Below, piece by piece: positions 18,006 to 27,364 of a stretch of 64,000 bases of DNA (positions are counted from its first letter, which is position 1; every line of letters starts with the position of its first letter). The notes under the pieces were generated by a model, which made no database searches, was not told where the DNA came from, and saw only the letters and a list, made by a program, of their open reading frames with translations. Source of the DNA: Vibrio ostreicida (GTDB lineage: Bacteria; Pseudomonadota; Gammaproteobacteria; Enterobacterales; Vibrionaceae). Where the stretch lies: NCBI RefSeq assembly GCF_013074385.2, contig NZ_JABEYA020000003.1, positions 186,001 through 250,000 on the forward strand, read 5' to 3'. The position numbers and the translations under genes were made by a program.

Positions 18006-19649
18006 CTAGACTTTAAAGAAATCAAGCTGCTGTCTTTGCCTTTCTGCCAATGAAGACAGTTCTTGGCTTGCCGCCGCGGCCTGCGTAATACCAGTCACGT
18101 TTTGGCTGACCAGGTTATAAATGTTACTTAGATTGTTATTCACATCAGAAGTGACTTGTCTTTGCTCCTCAGAAGCAACGGCAACCTGAGCATTGATTGT
18201 GGTGAGATCGGAGAGGGAAGTACCTATGTGTGTGAGCGCTTGGCTGGCTTGTTTAGCATGTTGTTGATTTTGCTCTATCAGCGTTAAGCTTGAGTGCATA
18301 CTCTCATTGGCGACCCCAGATTGATGTTGCAGATCTTCGATAATGGTCTGAATTTCTTTGGTGGATTCCTGAGTACGTGCCGCCAGCATACGCACTTCAT
18401 CGGCCACGACAGCGAATCCGCGACCAGAGTCTCCCGCCCGTGCTGCTTCAATCGCGGCATTGAGCGCAAGCAGATTCGTCTGCTCAGAAATACTTTCAAT
18501 CACTTCAATCACTTGGCCGATTTGCTCCGATTGCTCTTTGAGCGTATTGACAACGCCTGCGGCTTGAGAAAGCTGGGCCATCATTTTTTGGCTAGCACGC
18601 GCGTTTTCCTCGAAGGTTTCTAGGTTTTCCTGAGCCAGTTTATTCGCGTCCATTGATGCAGCATCGGCATGACTTGCGCTGAGCGTCACTTCAGTGGCCG
18701 TGCTTTCCATCTGGTTGATCGCTGAGGCAACTTGTTCGACTTCATTTTTTTCCTGATCAGAATTGACGCTTGACTGAGTCATCACAGCGGCCAGCTCCGT
18801 GGAAGCAGAGGCGACGTCGACACTAATACGTACGAGGGAATCAACGGTGTGCTGTAATTGACTGACGGTGCTATTAAAGTCACGAGACAATGCGGTGATC
18901 TCATTGTCACCTTCCTCTTTTACTGACACCAGAAGGTTACCTTGCGCGAGTTCTTGCATCGCCGATTGCAACGCTTTGATCGGCGTTACTATGATCCCGG
19001 CCAATATCCAGCTAATGAGGAGTGCCGCTGCGAGAACAGCAATAAGTCCAATGATCGCATTGGTCATTACGCTCGAATGTGTGATTTCGTTAGCCGCTAC
19101 TTTTTGTAACGCAAGTGCATTGAGTTTATTTGATAATCGCTCGATCGCGTTGACCATTTGGTTGCCGGCCGCACGGTAGTTGGCAGAGGCTTGAGTGTAT
19201 TGGCGTTCAAAATCCCGACTGAGATCTTGGTTGCTGTGACGGATCTTGATCAATGGGCCCATGACATTAATCGAGTAGTCGACGTAATGGTCAATGGCTT
19301 TGTGCATCAACTCAACTTCTTGTTGCATGCCTTCAATCTCATTGAGTGACTCGAGCAGTTGATGGCTTTCATTTTGTCTGGATTTTAGGTGGCTTGCTAA
19401 CTGATTCACATCATCAGCCCTAAATAGACTGTAGATGGCTTTAATTCTCATTCCATAAGTATTGTCGATGATTTGGGTCAGTTCATCTTTATGCTTAATG
19501 AGGTTTTCCGTCGAGGCCGAAACATCATTGAAGGCATTTTTTAGACTGGTTGTGCTGTAACTAATACCCACTACCAGAAGCAGCAAGGTGAAGATAACAG
19601 GAACGACTACCTGAAGCTTAATAGAAAGCCCGCTAAGTAATTGGCGCAT
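18006..19649 (-). CDS. methyl-accepting chemotaxis protein
   Basis: The 547-residue protein has a first membrane helix (about 11-33), a periplasmic four-helix-bundle-type sensor, a second helix (about 195-218), a HAMP segment with [16 protein letters not shown], and a methyl-accepting signalling domain with the hairpin tip [20 protein letters not shown] and [12 protein letters not shown]. The ligand is unknown. It is transcribed alone; it lacks a C-terminal CheR/CheB pentapeptide. Confidence 0.93.
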   Translation of the reverse strand: MRQLLSGLSIKLQVVVPVIFTLLLLVVGISYSTTSLKNAFNDVSASTENLIKHKDELTQIIDNTYGMRIKAIYSLFRADDVNQLASHLKSRQNESHQLLESLNEIEGMQQEVELMHKAIDHYVDYSINVMGPLIKIRHSNQDLSRDFERQYTQASANYRAAGNQMVNAIERLSNKLNALALQKVAANEITHSSVMTNAIIGLIAVLAAALLISWILAGIIVTPIKALQSAMQELAQGNLLVSVKEEGDNEITALSRDFNSTVSQLQHTVDSLVRISVDVASASTELAAVMTQSSVNSDQEKNEVEQVASAINQMESTATEVTLSASHADAASMDANKLAQENLETFEENARASQKMMAQLSQAAGVVNTLKEQSEQIGQVIEVIESISEQTNLLALNAAIEAARAGDSGRGFAVVADEVRMLAARTQESTKEIQTIIEDLQHQSGVANESMHSSLTLIEQNQQHAKQASQALTHIGTSLSDLTTINAQVAVASEEQRQVTSDVNNNLSNIYNLVSQNVTGITQAAAASQELSSLAERQRQQLDFFKV

Positions 19650-19904
19650 TGTTGGTCCTCTTATGAAAGGAAGTGAATTAAGGTGATTTTTCTGTCATTA
19701 GCGAATAAGGGAGCGGATTCTAAGTTTTCTTGGGGAAATTTCAATCAATAGTTCGTCTTTTTATCAAAATATTGAATATTTTTCGCTTATTTTTCACTGA
19801 GTTAAAACTCTAATGTTGACTTTCGTGGGTTAAGTTTTGCAATTTGTTGCATTAGTGTGTGATCTGTTATTAATGGTAATAATGAGAAATCGGCCATTTT
19901 TTGG

Positions 19905-19945
19905 CTGTCATAGAGCTTTCAACTAAGTGAAACACAATTGTCATA
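19905..19945 (+). promoter_or_regulatory. Pho box array upstream of pstS
   Basis: CTGTCAT at 19905 and CTTTCAA at 19916 form a Pho box with the 11-bp half-site spacing used by PhoB. A third half-site TTGTCAT at 19938 is 33 bp (three helical turns of 11) from the first. This predicts PhoB activation of the pst genes under phosphate limitation. The remainder of the 363-bp gap (19650-20012) is AT-rich with no gene. Confidence 0.75.
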
Positions 19946-20012
19946 TTTCAGTTCTAAAGTGAGCACCGTTGAGTGAAACACAACGGCAATTATGCCAACT
20001 AAGGATATTGTG

Positions 20013-20834
20013 ATGAAAAAGACAGTTATCGGTGCAATCGCACTTCTAGGCGCAATGGCAGTGACTTCAGTTTCTGCTAAAGAAACAATCTCTGCAGTGG
20101 GCTCTAGCAGCGTTACTCCACTGATGGAAGTTTTCTCTGAAACATACATGAAGACAAATTCAAACGTTTTTATCGAAGTCCAGGGGCCAGGATCTTCAGC
20201 GGGCGTGAAAGCCGCGAAAAATGGTTCTGCTGATTTGGGGATGTCTTCTCGTAACCTGAAAGATTCTGAAAAAGAGCCGGCATTGAAAGAACTGACGGTA
20301 GCAATGGACGGCATTGCGGTTGTCACTAACCCTAAAAATGGGCTTAAAGCACTTACGGCTGAGCAAGTAACGGCTATCTATAAAGGCGACATCACTAACT
20401 GGAAAGACGTAGGCGGCGCTGACAAACCTATCGTCGCCATCACTCGTGATACTGCTTCTGGTACTCGTGGTGCATTTGAAGACATCATGAAACTGAAAAA
20501 GAAAATCTCAGGCAAAAAAGTGTCTGCCATCTCTCAGCGCGCTCAAGTCGCGAATGGTAACGGCGCACTTAAAACGATGGTTGCCTCTAACCCTTACGCC
20601 ATTGGTTACATTTCATTGGGCACGGTTGACAATTCAGTGAACGCAGTGGCTATCGATGGCGTGCAAGCAAACGTCAGCAATGTAAAAAATGGCTCTTACA
20701 AGGTGGCGCGTCCTTTCCTTGTCCTTTACAAAGAAGGCAAGCCTTCTGCTGAAACTGAAAAATTCTTGAGCTGGATGGTGTCTTCTGATGCACAAGCACT
20801 GGTCGACAACAATGGTTACATCTCAGTTAACTAA
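20013..20834 (+). CDS. pstS: phosphate ABC transporter substrate-binding protein PstS
   Basis: The 273-residue protein has a signal peptide (cleavage near residue 22, VSA|K) and PstS phosphate-binding loops: AVGSSSVTPL, GPGSSAGVKAA and RDTASGTRGAF. It binds phosphate in the periplasm for PstCAB. The ATG at 20013 has AAGGA 7 bp upstream and is preferred over one 21 bp earlier. Pho-box half-sites lie about 70-110 bp upstream, and a hairpin terminator follows, so pstS is probably expressed above the rest of the operon. Confidence 0.95.
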   Translation: MKKTVIGAIALLGAMAVTSVSAKETISAVGSSSVTPLMEVFSETYMKTNSNVFIEVQGPGSSAGVKAAKNGSADLGMSSRNLKDSEKEPALKELTVAMDGIAVVTNPKNGLKALTAEQVTAIYKGDITNWKDVGGADKPIVAITRDTASGTRGAFEDIMKLKKKISGKKVSAISQRAQVANGNGALKTMVASNPYAIGYISLGTVDNSVNAVAIDGVQANVSNVKNGSYKVARPFLVLYKEGKPSAETEKFLSWMVSSDAQALVDNNGYISVN

Positions 20835-20855
20835 TCTTAGATAATTTACACCATT

Positions 20856-20883
20856 GCTCAGCCCACCTTGGGCTGAGCTTTTT
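20856..20883 (+). terminator. pstS-pstC intergenic terminator/attenuator
   Basis: A perfect 10-bp stem (20856-20865 with 20869-20878), 3-nt loop and five T follow. Placed between pstS and pstC on the same strand, it should let only part of transcription pass into pstCAB. Confidence 0.85.
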
Positions 20884-20927
20884 CTGACTTCAAGTGAGCC
20901 ATTTACTCACGGAAAGGTAAGAATTTT

Positions 20928-21860
20928 ATGACCATCGCAACTAATAGTGACAAGATTATGCAAACTGAAGCATCGCCTGTTGCAAAATCTGGTTTACGCA
21001 CGCAGCGTCGTGTTGACTGGAGAGAGCGCATCTTTCATGGCTTATTCCTTACCAGTGCTGTTATTGGCATTGTCTCTCTGGGGATCATCGCCTATTTTAT
21101 TGTAAAAGAATCCATCCCTGCATTTCAGGAAGCGGGATTGTCTGGCATCGTGCTAGGCCAAGACTGGCTGCCACCCGCTCTTTATGGTGTGGCGACTATG
21201 ATTGTTGCCTCCGTCGTGTCTACGTTTGGTGCTGTGATTGTCGGTGTGCCTGTGGGTGTGCTTACCGCGATCTTTATCGCCGAAATTGCACCAAAGCGTT
21301 TGGCGAACATTATTCGGCCTGCGGTTGAATTATTAGCGGGTATCCCGTCGGTTGTTTACGGCTTCTTCGGCCTCGTTATCATTGTTCCATTGATTCAGAA
21401 CATCTTTGATGTGCCAGCAGGCAATACAATTTTGGCGGGCATTATTGTGTTGGGAGTGATGATCCTCCCGACGGTAATCACGGTTTCAGAAACCTCTATT
21501 CGAGCAGTGCCTCGCACGTATAAAGAAGGCTCTTTGGCGCTTGGCGCGTCCAAAATATTCACGATTTTTAAACTGCTCGTTCCCGCGGCACGTTCAGGCA
21601 TTATGACAGGCGTTATTCTCGGCATTGGCCGTGCGTTAGGTGAAACCATGGCCATCATCATGGTGATGGGCAATGCCCCTGCCATGCCACAAGGTATTCT
21701 GGATTCGGCTCGCACATTAACGGCAAATATTGCTATTGAGATGTCTTACGCAAGTGGTGTACATGCCAGTGCGCTGTATGCGACAGGGGTTGTTTTACTG
21801 GCGTTTATTATGATGCTCAATGCAGCATTACTTTACTTAAATCGTGAAAAAGCGAACTAA
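20928..21860 (+). CDS. pstC: phosphate ABC transporter permease PstC
   Basis: The 310-residue membrane protein has six predicted helices and the EAA-loop of PstC/PstA permeases (YKEGSLALGASK then GIGRALGETMA). It forms the inner-membrane channel with PstA. AAGGT lies upstream of the ATG; the 5' region holds the pstS terminator, 45 bp before the start. Confidence 0.94.
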   Translation: MTIATNSDKIMQTEASPVAKSGLRTQRRVDWRERIFHGLFLTSAVIGIVSLGIIAYFIVKESIPAFQEAGLSGIVLGQDWLPPALYGVATMIVASVVSTFGAVIVGVPVGVLTAIFIAEIAPKRLANIIRPAVELLAGIPSVVYGFFGLVIIVPLIQNIFDVPAGNTILAGIIVLGVMILPTVITVSETSIRAVPRTYKEGSLALGASKIFTIFKLLVPAARSGIMTGVILGIGRALGETMAIIMVMGNAPAMPQGILDSARTLTANIAIEMSYASGVHASALYATGVVLLAFIMMLNAALLYLNREKAN

Positions 21861-21878
21861 AGCGAGAAGGTAACGAGT

Positions 21879-22742
21879 ATGGAACGCGCAAAATTAAAAC
21901 AAGCACGACAGATTAAAGACAATATCTTTAACGGTTTTGTTTGGGCATCTGCAGCACTGACCGTCGGTTTTTTGTTCTGGATAATCTGGTACATTTTATC
22001 CAATGGATTGCAATATGTAGACTGGAACTTTATTACCGATAATTACACTCGCACCGGAGAAGAGCACGGTATCTTTCCGATGATTGTTGCAACTATCTAT
22101 ATGGTCATTGCATCGATCGCGGTGGCCGCCCCATTGGGTATCATGACGGCGATTTACCTGACGGAATATGCCAAAGTCGGTAGCCGGCTAGTGAAAGTGA
22201 TTCGTTTTTGTACCGAGTCACTGGCGGGCATACCGTCAATCATCTTTGGTTTGTTTGGTATGACGTTTTTCGTTGCGATTCTGGGGTTGGGCTTTTCCAT
22301 TCTTTCTGGCGCATTGACACTGAGCATTTTGATTCTTCCGGTCATTATACGCACAACAGAAGAAGCCTTGATGGCAGTACCGCAAACCTATCGTGAAGGA
22401 TCTTATGGATTGGGCGCTTCAAAAATCTACACCATCTGGCGTTTGATATTGCCAAGTGCAATGCCAGGTATCTTAACTTCGGTCATTCTCAGTATTGGTC
22501 GTGTTATTGGTGAATCTGCTCCGGTTTTTCTAACCGCAGGTATGGTTGCACGTATCCCCGATTCGCTCCTCGATTCGGGACGTACGTTGACGGTTCACCT
22601 CTACAAGCTAACCACTGAGCTGTTCACTATTGATGAGTGGAATCAGGCTTATGGGACAGCAACTGTGCTGATTGTCGTTGTTCTTATGATTAACATGGTC
22701 ACTAAGTTTATCGCCAGCCGCTTTAACTCGGCGAACTATTGA
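21879..22742 (+). CDS. pstA: phosphate ABC transporter permease PstA
   Basis: The 287-residue protein resembles PstC and has the permease loop YREGSYGLGASK and SIGRVIGESAPV. It starts 18 bp after pstC with AGAAGGTAACG upstream. Six membrane helices are expected. It pairs with PstC and is energised by PstB. Confidence 0.94.
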   Translation: MERAKLKQARQIKDNIFNGFVWASAALTVGFLFWIIWYILSNGLQYVDWNFITDNYTRTGEEHGIFPMIVATIYMVIASIAVAAPLGIMTAIYLTEYAKVGSRLVKVIRFCTESLAGIPSIIFGLFGMTFFVAILGLGFSILSGALTLSILILPVIIRTTEEALMAVPQTYREGSYGLGASKIYTIWRLILPSAMPGILTSVILSIGRVIGESAPVFLTAGMVARIPDSLLDSGRTLTVHLYKLTTELFTIDEWNQAYGTATVLIVVVLMINMVTKFIASRFNSANY

Positions 22743-22794
22743 TTGGTTACCTCACTTTATTTAGCACACAACGAATTTAAGATACGACGAGATT

Positions 22795-23550
22795 ATGACT
22801 ATGAACAAATTTGATATTGAAAGCCTAGATCTGTTTTATGGCGATAACCAAGCACTTAAATCGATTAATTTACCGATTCCGGTTCGTCAGGTGACGGCCT
22901 TAATTGGGCCTTCTGGTTGCGGAAAATCAACGCTCTTACGTTGCTTAAATCGCATGAATGATCTGATTGAAGGGGTTAAAATTACGGGCAAATTAGACAT
23001 GGATGGCACGGATATTTACGGTAATATTGATGTGGCAGATTTACGCATCAAAGTGGGAATGGTTTTCCAAAAACCGAACCCGTTTCCTATGAGTATCTAC
23101 GAAAATGTGGCCTATGGCTTGCGTGCGCAGGGCATCAAAGATAAGAAGCATATCGATGAAGTCGTTGAGGGTTCATTGCGCAGTGCGGCACTCTGGGATG
23201 AAGTGAAAGATAGATTGAAGTCTCATGCGTTCGGTTTATCGGGTGGCCAACAGCAACGTTTATGTATCGCTCGGACGATCGCTATGGAACCCGATGTGAT
23301 CCTGATGGATGAACCGACTTCAGCACTAGACCCAATCGCGACGCATAAAATTGAAGAGCTGATGGAAGAGCTGAAAAAGAACTATACCATCGTCATTGTG
23401 ACGCATTCCATGCAGCAAGCACGTCGTATTTCTGACCGCACCGCTTTCTTTCTAATGGGTGAGCTGGTGGAACATAATGAAACGCAGGTCATTTTCAACG
23501 ACCCTCAAGACGAGCGCACAAAAGGTTACGTAAACGGTGATTTTGGTTAA
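22795..23550 (+). CDS. pstB: phosphate ABC transporter ATPase PstB
   Basis: A 251-residue ABC ATPase: Walker [10 protein letters not shown] (residues 38-46), Q-loop [12 protein letters not shown] (the PstB-specific PNPFP), signature [10 protein letters not shown], Walker [14 protein letters not shown] and the switch His in VTHSMQQA. It powers PstCA. ATGs at 22795 and 22801 are both possible starts. No phoU or phoBR follows; a strong terminator ends the operon. Confidence 0.95.
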   Translation: MTMNKFDIESLDLFYGDNQALKSINLPIPVRQVTALIGPSGCGKSTLLRCLNRMNDLIEGVKITGKLDMDGTDIYGNIDVADLRIKVGMVFQKPNPFPMSIYENVAYGLRAQGIKDKKHIDEVVEGSLRSAALWDEVKDRLKSHAFGLSGGQQQRLCIARTIAMEPDVILMDEPTSALDPIATHKIEELMEELKKNYTIVIVTHSMQQARRISDRTAFFLMGELVEHNETQVIFNDPQDERTKGYVNGDFG

Positions 23551-23602
23551 TCATCGACGCGTTTACAAGCATTATCACTATAATAATAAGCGATGGTACC
23601 TT

Positions 23603-23629
23603 GCCCCTCTTTCAAGAGGGGCTTTTTTT
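23603..23629 (+). terminator. terminator of the pst operon
   Basis: A 9-bp GC-rich stem (23603-23611 with 23614-23622) with a tight loop is followed by seven T. Confidence 0.92.
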
Positions 23630-23695
23630 GTCTGACAGATGAATCGTTTCAAACAATGATGCATCATGATGTGAGTAAGAGATCAGGCTTTTTGG

Positions 23696-24301
23696 TTAAG
23701 CGCTTGTTGGTGTGGATTGGTTGCGCAGCTTTCTTTTCAACCAGTAGTCTAGGCTGACATAACGCCCACCACCATAAAAGAATAAGACAAGCAACATGAC
23801 GAAGTATGTGGCAGCGAATTCCATCCCGTTGTTGAGCATGACCGGATCACCCAGCTCGGTGATGTAGTTGTATCGACCCGGGAAGTTGGTTGCTAACCAT
23901 TCAATCAAGCCATTGAGACGCAGTGTTGCTTCCATACTGCTGGTGGCAATGGCATCCCAACCATGTTTCCAGTGCACCATGGCACTCGCAACGCTCATCA
24001 AAAAGATCATAGGGAGTGCCATCACTCGCGTGAACAAACCCAATGCGATACACAGACAACCTAACACTTCCGTTGCGGCGGCTAAAAAGGCCAGCAGTTC
24101 CGGAAAGGGTAAGTTGAGTCCTCCGTCTGCAGCAGAAGCGCCAAACCATGCGACTGTCCCTGAAAAGCCGAGTACTTTAGAACGAGCGCCAACAAAAATC
24201 ACAGGAATGAGATAGAGACGGATCGCAAGCAACGCCAAGTAGTCGAACTTTCTATATTGTTTAACCAAAGTATCGAACCAATTAAGGGCAGACTGAATCA
24301 T
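23696..24301 (-). CDS. hvfX: DoxX-family membrane protein of the RiPP cluster (HvfX-like)
   Basis: The 201-residue protein is a DoxX-type membrane protein with about four hydrophobic helices and the LFTRVMALPMIFLM segment. DoxX proteins are the usual last member of DUF692/DUF2063 peptide clusters, where they have been named HvfX or BufD; a role in copper handling or peptide maturation is proposed for the family. Its ATG overlaps the DUF2063 stop by 4 nt with CAGGAG upstream, so it is co-translated. It is the last gene of the minus-strand cluster. Confidence 0.85.
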   Translation of the reverse strand: MIQSALNWFDTLVKQYRKFDYLALLAIRLYLIPVIFVGARSKVLGFSGTVAWFGASAADGGLNLPFPELLAFLAAATEVLGCLCIALGLFTRVMALPMIFLMSVASAMVHWKHGWDAIATSSMEATLRLNGLIEWLATNFPGRYNYITELGDPVMLNNGMEFAATYFVMLLVLFFYGGGRYVSLDYWLKRKLRNQSTPTSA

Positions 24302-25029
24302 ACATTTTTCTCCTGAGGATGGGCGGTAACTAGCCCGAGTTCATTGAAGTTCTGAATCCACTCCATGACATTAAATCTCGCCATGTGCTGAGCGGCATGT
24401 TGTTGCAATTGAGTGATTGTGAGAGAGGGGTGCTCTTGTAAATATTGAATGAATGCGACATCGATGGCCCTGAGTTTTTGCGATTTAACATGATGCAATG
24501 CATCGCGAAAAACGGCATAAAATATAGGGTGACGCCTGCAAGCGAAGAAAGTCACCGAGTCTTGATGTAACAAAAAGGGGAGCTGGAGAAGTTGCAACCC
24601 TGTAGTGATCTGTAAGGTATCCGTTTCTTCGAGTAACCGATGAGGAACGAGTGATGTGGGACCACCTAGCGGATCTATTTCGATGCTAAATGTTACCCAC
24701 TCATATTCAAGTAAGGCTACCTGATCGCTGGAGACTGTGTGCTTTGTGGCTTGACGATGGGCTTGCAAAAATTGCATAAACTCAGTCGCGATATGATGAA
24801 ACGTTGGTTCGGACGCACCATGATTATTGACAAAGTCATTCACCATGCGTGTCCGTTGTTCCTCGGTAAATTGCGCAGAAAATAGAGGAAACGTAGTTGC
24901 AAGGACATCAAATAGGTTGTCGCGGATACCCTCGCGATACCGACACGACATAGGCGGTTTGATGGGGGCACGAATTAAAGCGGTTAATGCTTCAATTTGT
25001 GCGTGCATTTTACTGGGTGGACGAAGCAT
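24298..25029 (-). CDS. hvfC: DUF2063 RiPP maturation partner protein (HvfC-like)
   Basis: The 243-residue protein has the DUF2063 N-terminal layout (RYREGIRDNLFDVLATTFPLF at about 30-50, shown here as CRYREGIRDNLFDVL) and a C-terminal winged-helix-like region. In HvfC/BufC systems this partner binds the precursor peptide and presents it to the DUF692 oxidase. The ATG at 25029 has AAGGAGG 7 bp upstream and overlaps the DUF692 gene by 20 bp; an internal ATG at 25008 is less likely. Confidence 0.85.
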   Translation of the reverse strand: MLRPPSKMHAQIEALTALIRAPIKPPMSCRYREGIRDNLFDVLATTFPLFSAQFTEEQRTRMVNDFVNNHGASEPTFHHIATEFMQFLQAHRQATKHTVSSDQVALLEYEWVTFSIEIDPLGGPTSLVPHRLLEETDTLQITTGLQLLQLPFLLHQDSVTFFACRRHPIFYAVFRDALHHVKSQKLRAIDVAFIQYLQEHPSLTITQLQQHAAQHMARFNVMEWIQNFNELGLVTAHPQEKNV

Positions 25030-25888
25030 CTAACGCCTCCTTAGGCCGTGCTGGAGGTTGTTGGCTGCAATCGACGATCTCACCATGAATACGGCGAAGT
25101 TCTTCGGTCAGTAACAACAGCGATGGCACATTATGATCACGTTCCAATAGCAATGGTTTTTGGCCATGCCGGCAATAGGTCTCGCGGGCAAGATTGACCA
25201 CGTCTTTAGATACGGGTTTACCGTGAGTATCCAGCAGGAAGTCATTTTGTTCTTTTAAATGCCCTGCTATGTGGTAATAGCGAATCGCTTCACTCGGTAA
25301 CAGATTCAACATGTCGTAAGGGCAGTAGTGGTGGTTGTGACTGTTAACGAAGACATTATTGATGTCGATGAGTAGCTCACAGCCACTGCGTTGACACACT
25401 TGGGCAATAAACTCGCCTTCAGGCATTTCATGCCCGTAATCGTGGTAGTAAGAGATATTCTCCAATACCAATGGGCGCTGAATGATGTCCTGCACGCGCT
25501 GAATACGTTCAACCAAGTAGGGAATATTTTGTTTGTATCGAGGGATGGGAAGCAGCTCATATAAATAGCCCTGTTTATCTCTTGAGAAACTCAGGTGCTC
25601 GCTATATATCTCGATATTAAAGTCATCGAGAAAGCGAGCGATCTCTTTAACAAAGTGCTCGTTTAATGGCTGGCAATCGCCAATAGACAAACTCAAGCCG
25701 TGGGCGATGAGAGGATAATGTTGGGCAATGCTTTGAAGTTGCTCTCGCTTCAATCCACCCATGTTCATCCAGTTTTCCGGTGCGAGTTCAAGGAAGTCAA
25801 TATCAGGGTGTTCTGGTAACTGGCACAATAAATCAAGGTGTTCACTGCGCAGTCCAATGCCTTTCGATGTGTCGCTTATTGTCCGCAT
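25010..25888 (-). CDS. hvfB: DUF692 multinuclear non-heme iron oxidase (MNIO), HvfB-like peptide maturase
   Basis: The 292-residue protein is a TIM-barrel DUF692/MNIO enzyme. Candidate metal ligands are seen in ELAPENW (Glu38), AHGLSLSIG (His63), SEHLSFS (His98), VLENISYY (Glu143), IDINNVFVNSHNH (Asp175, Asn177, His184), YHIAGH (His206, His210) and LERD (Glu249). MNIO enzymes oxidise Cys residues of ribosomal peptides, in HvfB to oxazolone-thioamide pairs that bind copper. It overlaps the precursor gene by 13 bp and has AGGTGG before its ATG. Confidence 0.92.
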   Translation of the reverse strand: MRTISDTSKGIGLRSEHLDLLCQLPEHPDIDFLELAPENWMNMGGLKREQLQSIAQHYPLIAHGLSLSIGDCQPLNEHFVKEIARFLDDFNIEIYSEHLSFSRDKQGYLYELLPIPRYKQNIPYLVERIQRVQDIIQRPLVLENISYYHDYGHEMPEGEFIAQVCQRSGCELLIDINNVFVNSHNHHYCPYDMLNLLPSEAIRYYHIAGHLKEQNDFLLDTHGKPVSKDVVNLARETYCRHGQKPLLLERDHNVPSLLLLTEELRRIHGEIVDCSQQPPARPKEALDASSTQ

Positions 25889-26190
25889 ACGCCACCTGTG
25901 ATTTTGCTTTGAGTGAACTTAATGGTGTCGCTTGAGGGGGTGATCCCTTCCGCGGTTATCCCGCATTTTCCATCTCGAGCGCGTACCAAATGACCCTGTG
26001 GATCCTTTTTGAGTTCTTTCTTTTCAAAACGTTTTTCCGTGCCACATTTACCTGCTGCACATTTACCACCATGTTGGGTGCTTGACTGAGCTTCAATTGG
26101 GGGTTCGGTTTGGGTATCCGCAAATACCGTTCCTGAGCTCAAACTAATGACTGACGTCATTGCAATGGAAAGGGCAAGTTTATTGTTCAT
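25876..26190 (-). CDS. secreted Cys-containing RiPP precursor (HvfA/bufferin-like)
   Basis: The 104-residue peptide has a signal peptide (residues 1-24, VFA|D) and four Cys: Cys44 in GGKC, Cys49 in AGKCG, Cys76 in DGKCG and Cys102 in GGVCG two residues from the C-terminus. The GKCG cores resemble the EGKCG modification sites of HvfA, but the repeats are few and scattered and the first Gly is not preceded by Glu. A basic block (about 53-62, FEKKELKK) lies between. It overlaps the MBL gene by 11 bp and the MNIO gene by 13 bp, with AAAGGAG upstream. Modification is inferred from context. Confidence 0.85.
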   Translation of the reverse strand: MNNKLALSIAMTSVISLSSGTVFADTQTEPPIEAQSSTQHGGKCAAGKCGTEKRFEKKELKKDPQGHLVRARDGKCGITAEGITPSSDTIKFTQSKITGGVCGQ

Positions 26191-27133
26191 TGGATATCTC
26201 CTTTGCAGCGCTCATGGGGTAGCTAGATAAATCGTGGCCTGCGATCACTTGGCCTTGATAGTATTGTTTGACAATGTCGATAGACTCGGGTTTGAGCTTG
26301 AGACCCAGCCCCATCCAGTGATTGAGCACCAAGAGTTTTGGGTTCACTTGTGCGGCGATTTTGCCGATAACGGATGGCTTTGCGTGCAAAAAGGAAGAAA
26401 CTGGGTCGGCCTGTTCATGAATGGCAAGGGGCATCAGCAGAATGTCAGCCCCTTTCGCGAAGTCGATAAACGCGGAGTTAGTGCCGTTTTGGTCGGCAGA
26501 AATGACCATGACACCTTCAGCGCTCTCAATTCGGTAAGCGAGGCAAGGCACATCACCGTGTGGTATGCCCATCGCGTAGATGGTTAAGCCGTCATGTTGA
26601 TACACTTTGGTTCGCTGTGTGGTTTTATAGGGCACATCGGTCATCGTGATTGGGAATAAGCCATCGCTGCCATCAAACAAGCCGTTTAAGTAGGCATAAG
26701 CCCCTTTATTACCATCGAATAAGGCGTTCATATACTCGCTTAGGCTAGGGAAAGCGGAACCTGATTTTGGCCCTGAGATATCGAGAGGGTCTTGACGATC
26801 AAAGAAGTAGCCCCCTTTCAACAAGGCAGGGACGTCTGCAACATGGTCGGTGTGAAAGTGGGTTAAACCGAGGAAGTCTAAATCCTCAAGTTTACCGCCA
26901 GCCTGACCAAAGCGAAGGTAAACTCCGCCGCCTGCATCAATCATGATGCGAGATTTTCCTTTCCACCAAATCAACTCTCCTGATGAGGCTCGAAGGTCAT
27001 CGGAGATAGGCCCACCAGAGCCAAGCAGCTGCAAAGTGAAATTTTTATCGAGAGGTTCGAGGGATAGTGCGTAACTGTTGGTTGCTAAGGAAAGCCCAAG
27101 CGCAATTGCCAACGTTTTTAAAGGCCATTTCAT
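26180..27133 (-). CDS. secreted metallo-beta-lactamase-fold hydrolase heading the RiPP operon
   Basis: The 317-residue protein has a signal peptide (YA|L near residue 22) and an MBL fold with the metal motif THFHTDHVAD (His92, His94, Asp96, His97), IPHGDVP, a metal-bridging Asp in SADQNG and a late His in LNHWMG. It resembles RNase Z/arylsulfatase-like periplasmic MBL hydrolases; the substrate is unknown. It is the first gene of the cluster and its end overlaps the precursor start, so translation is coupled. An MBL protein is not a standard member of hvf/buf clusters. Confidence 0.85.
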   Translation of the reverse strand: MKWPLKTLAIALGLSLATNSYALSLEPLDKNFTLQLLGSGGPISDDLRASSGELIWWKGKSRIMIDAGGGVYLRFGQAGGKLEDLDFLGLTHFHTDHVADVPALLKGGYFFDRQDPLDISGPKSGSAFPSLSEYMNALFDGNKGAYAYLNGLFDGSDGLFPITMTDVPYKTTQRTKVYQHDGLTIYAMGIPHGDVPCLAYRIESAEGVMVISADQNGTNSAFIDFAKGADILLMPLAIHEQADPVSSFLHAKPSVIGKIAAQVNPKLLVLNHWMGLGLKLKPESIDIVKQYYQGQVIAGHDLSSYPMSAAKEISNEQ

Positions 27134-27364
27134 GTTGAATACCTATACATCTAATTTTTATTGAGGCTGTCTTTAAGAGCGTGTCCAAAGACGTGACGAT
27201 AGGGGCAAAAACAAGCCGTTGATGTCCGCTAAAGTGCCTAAAGAAGATATCCAATATGAATGATGAGTTATATCCAGTAATTTTTAAGCGACGTTCAACT
27301 CAATTGAACGATAGTGATGTAACACAAGGAAGACTGTCGTGATGTCTCGATATGTATGATTAAA

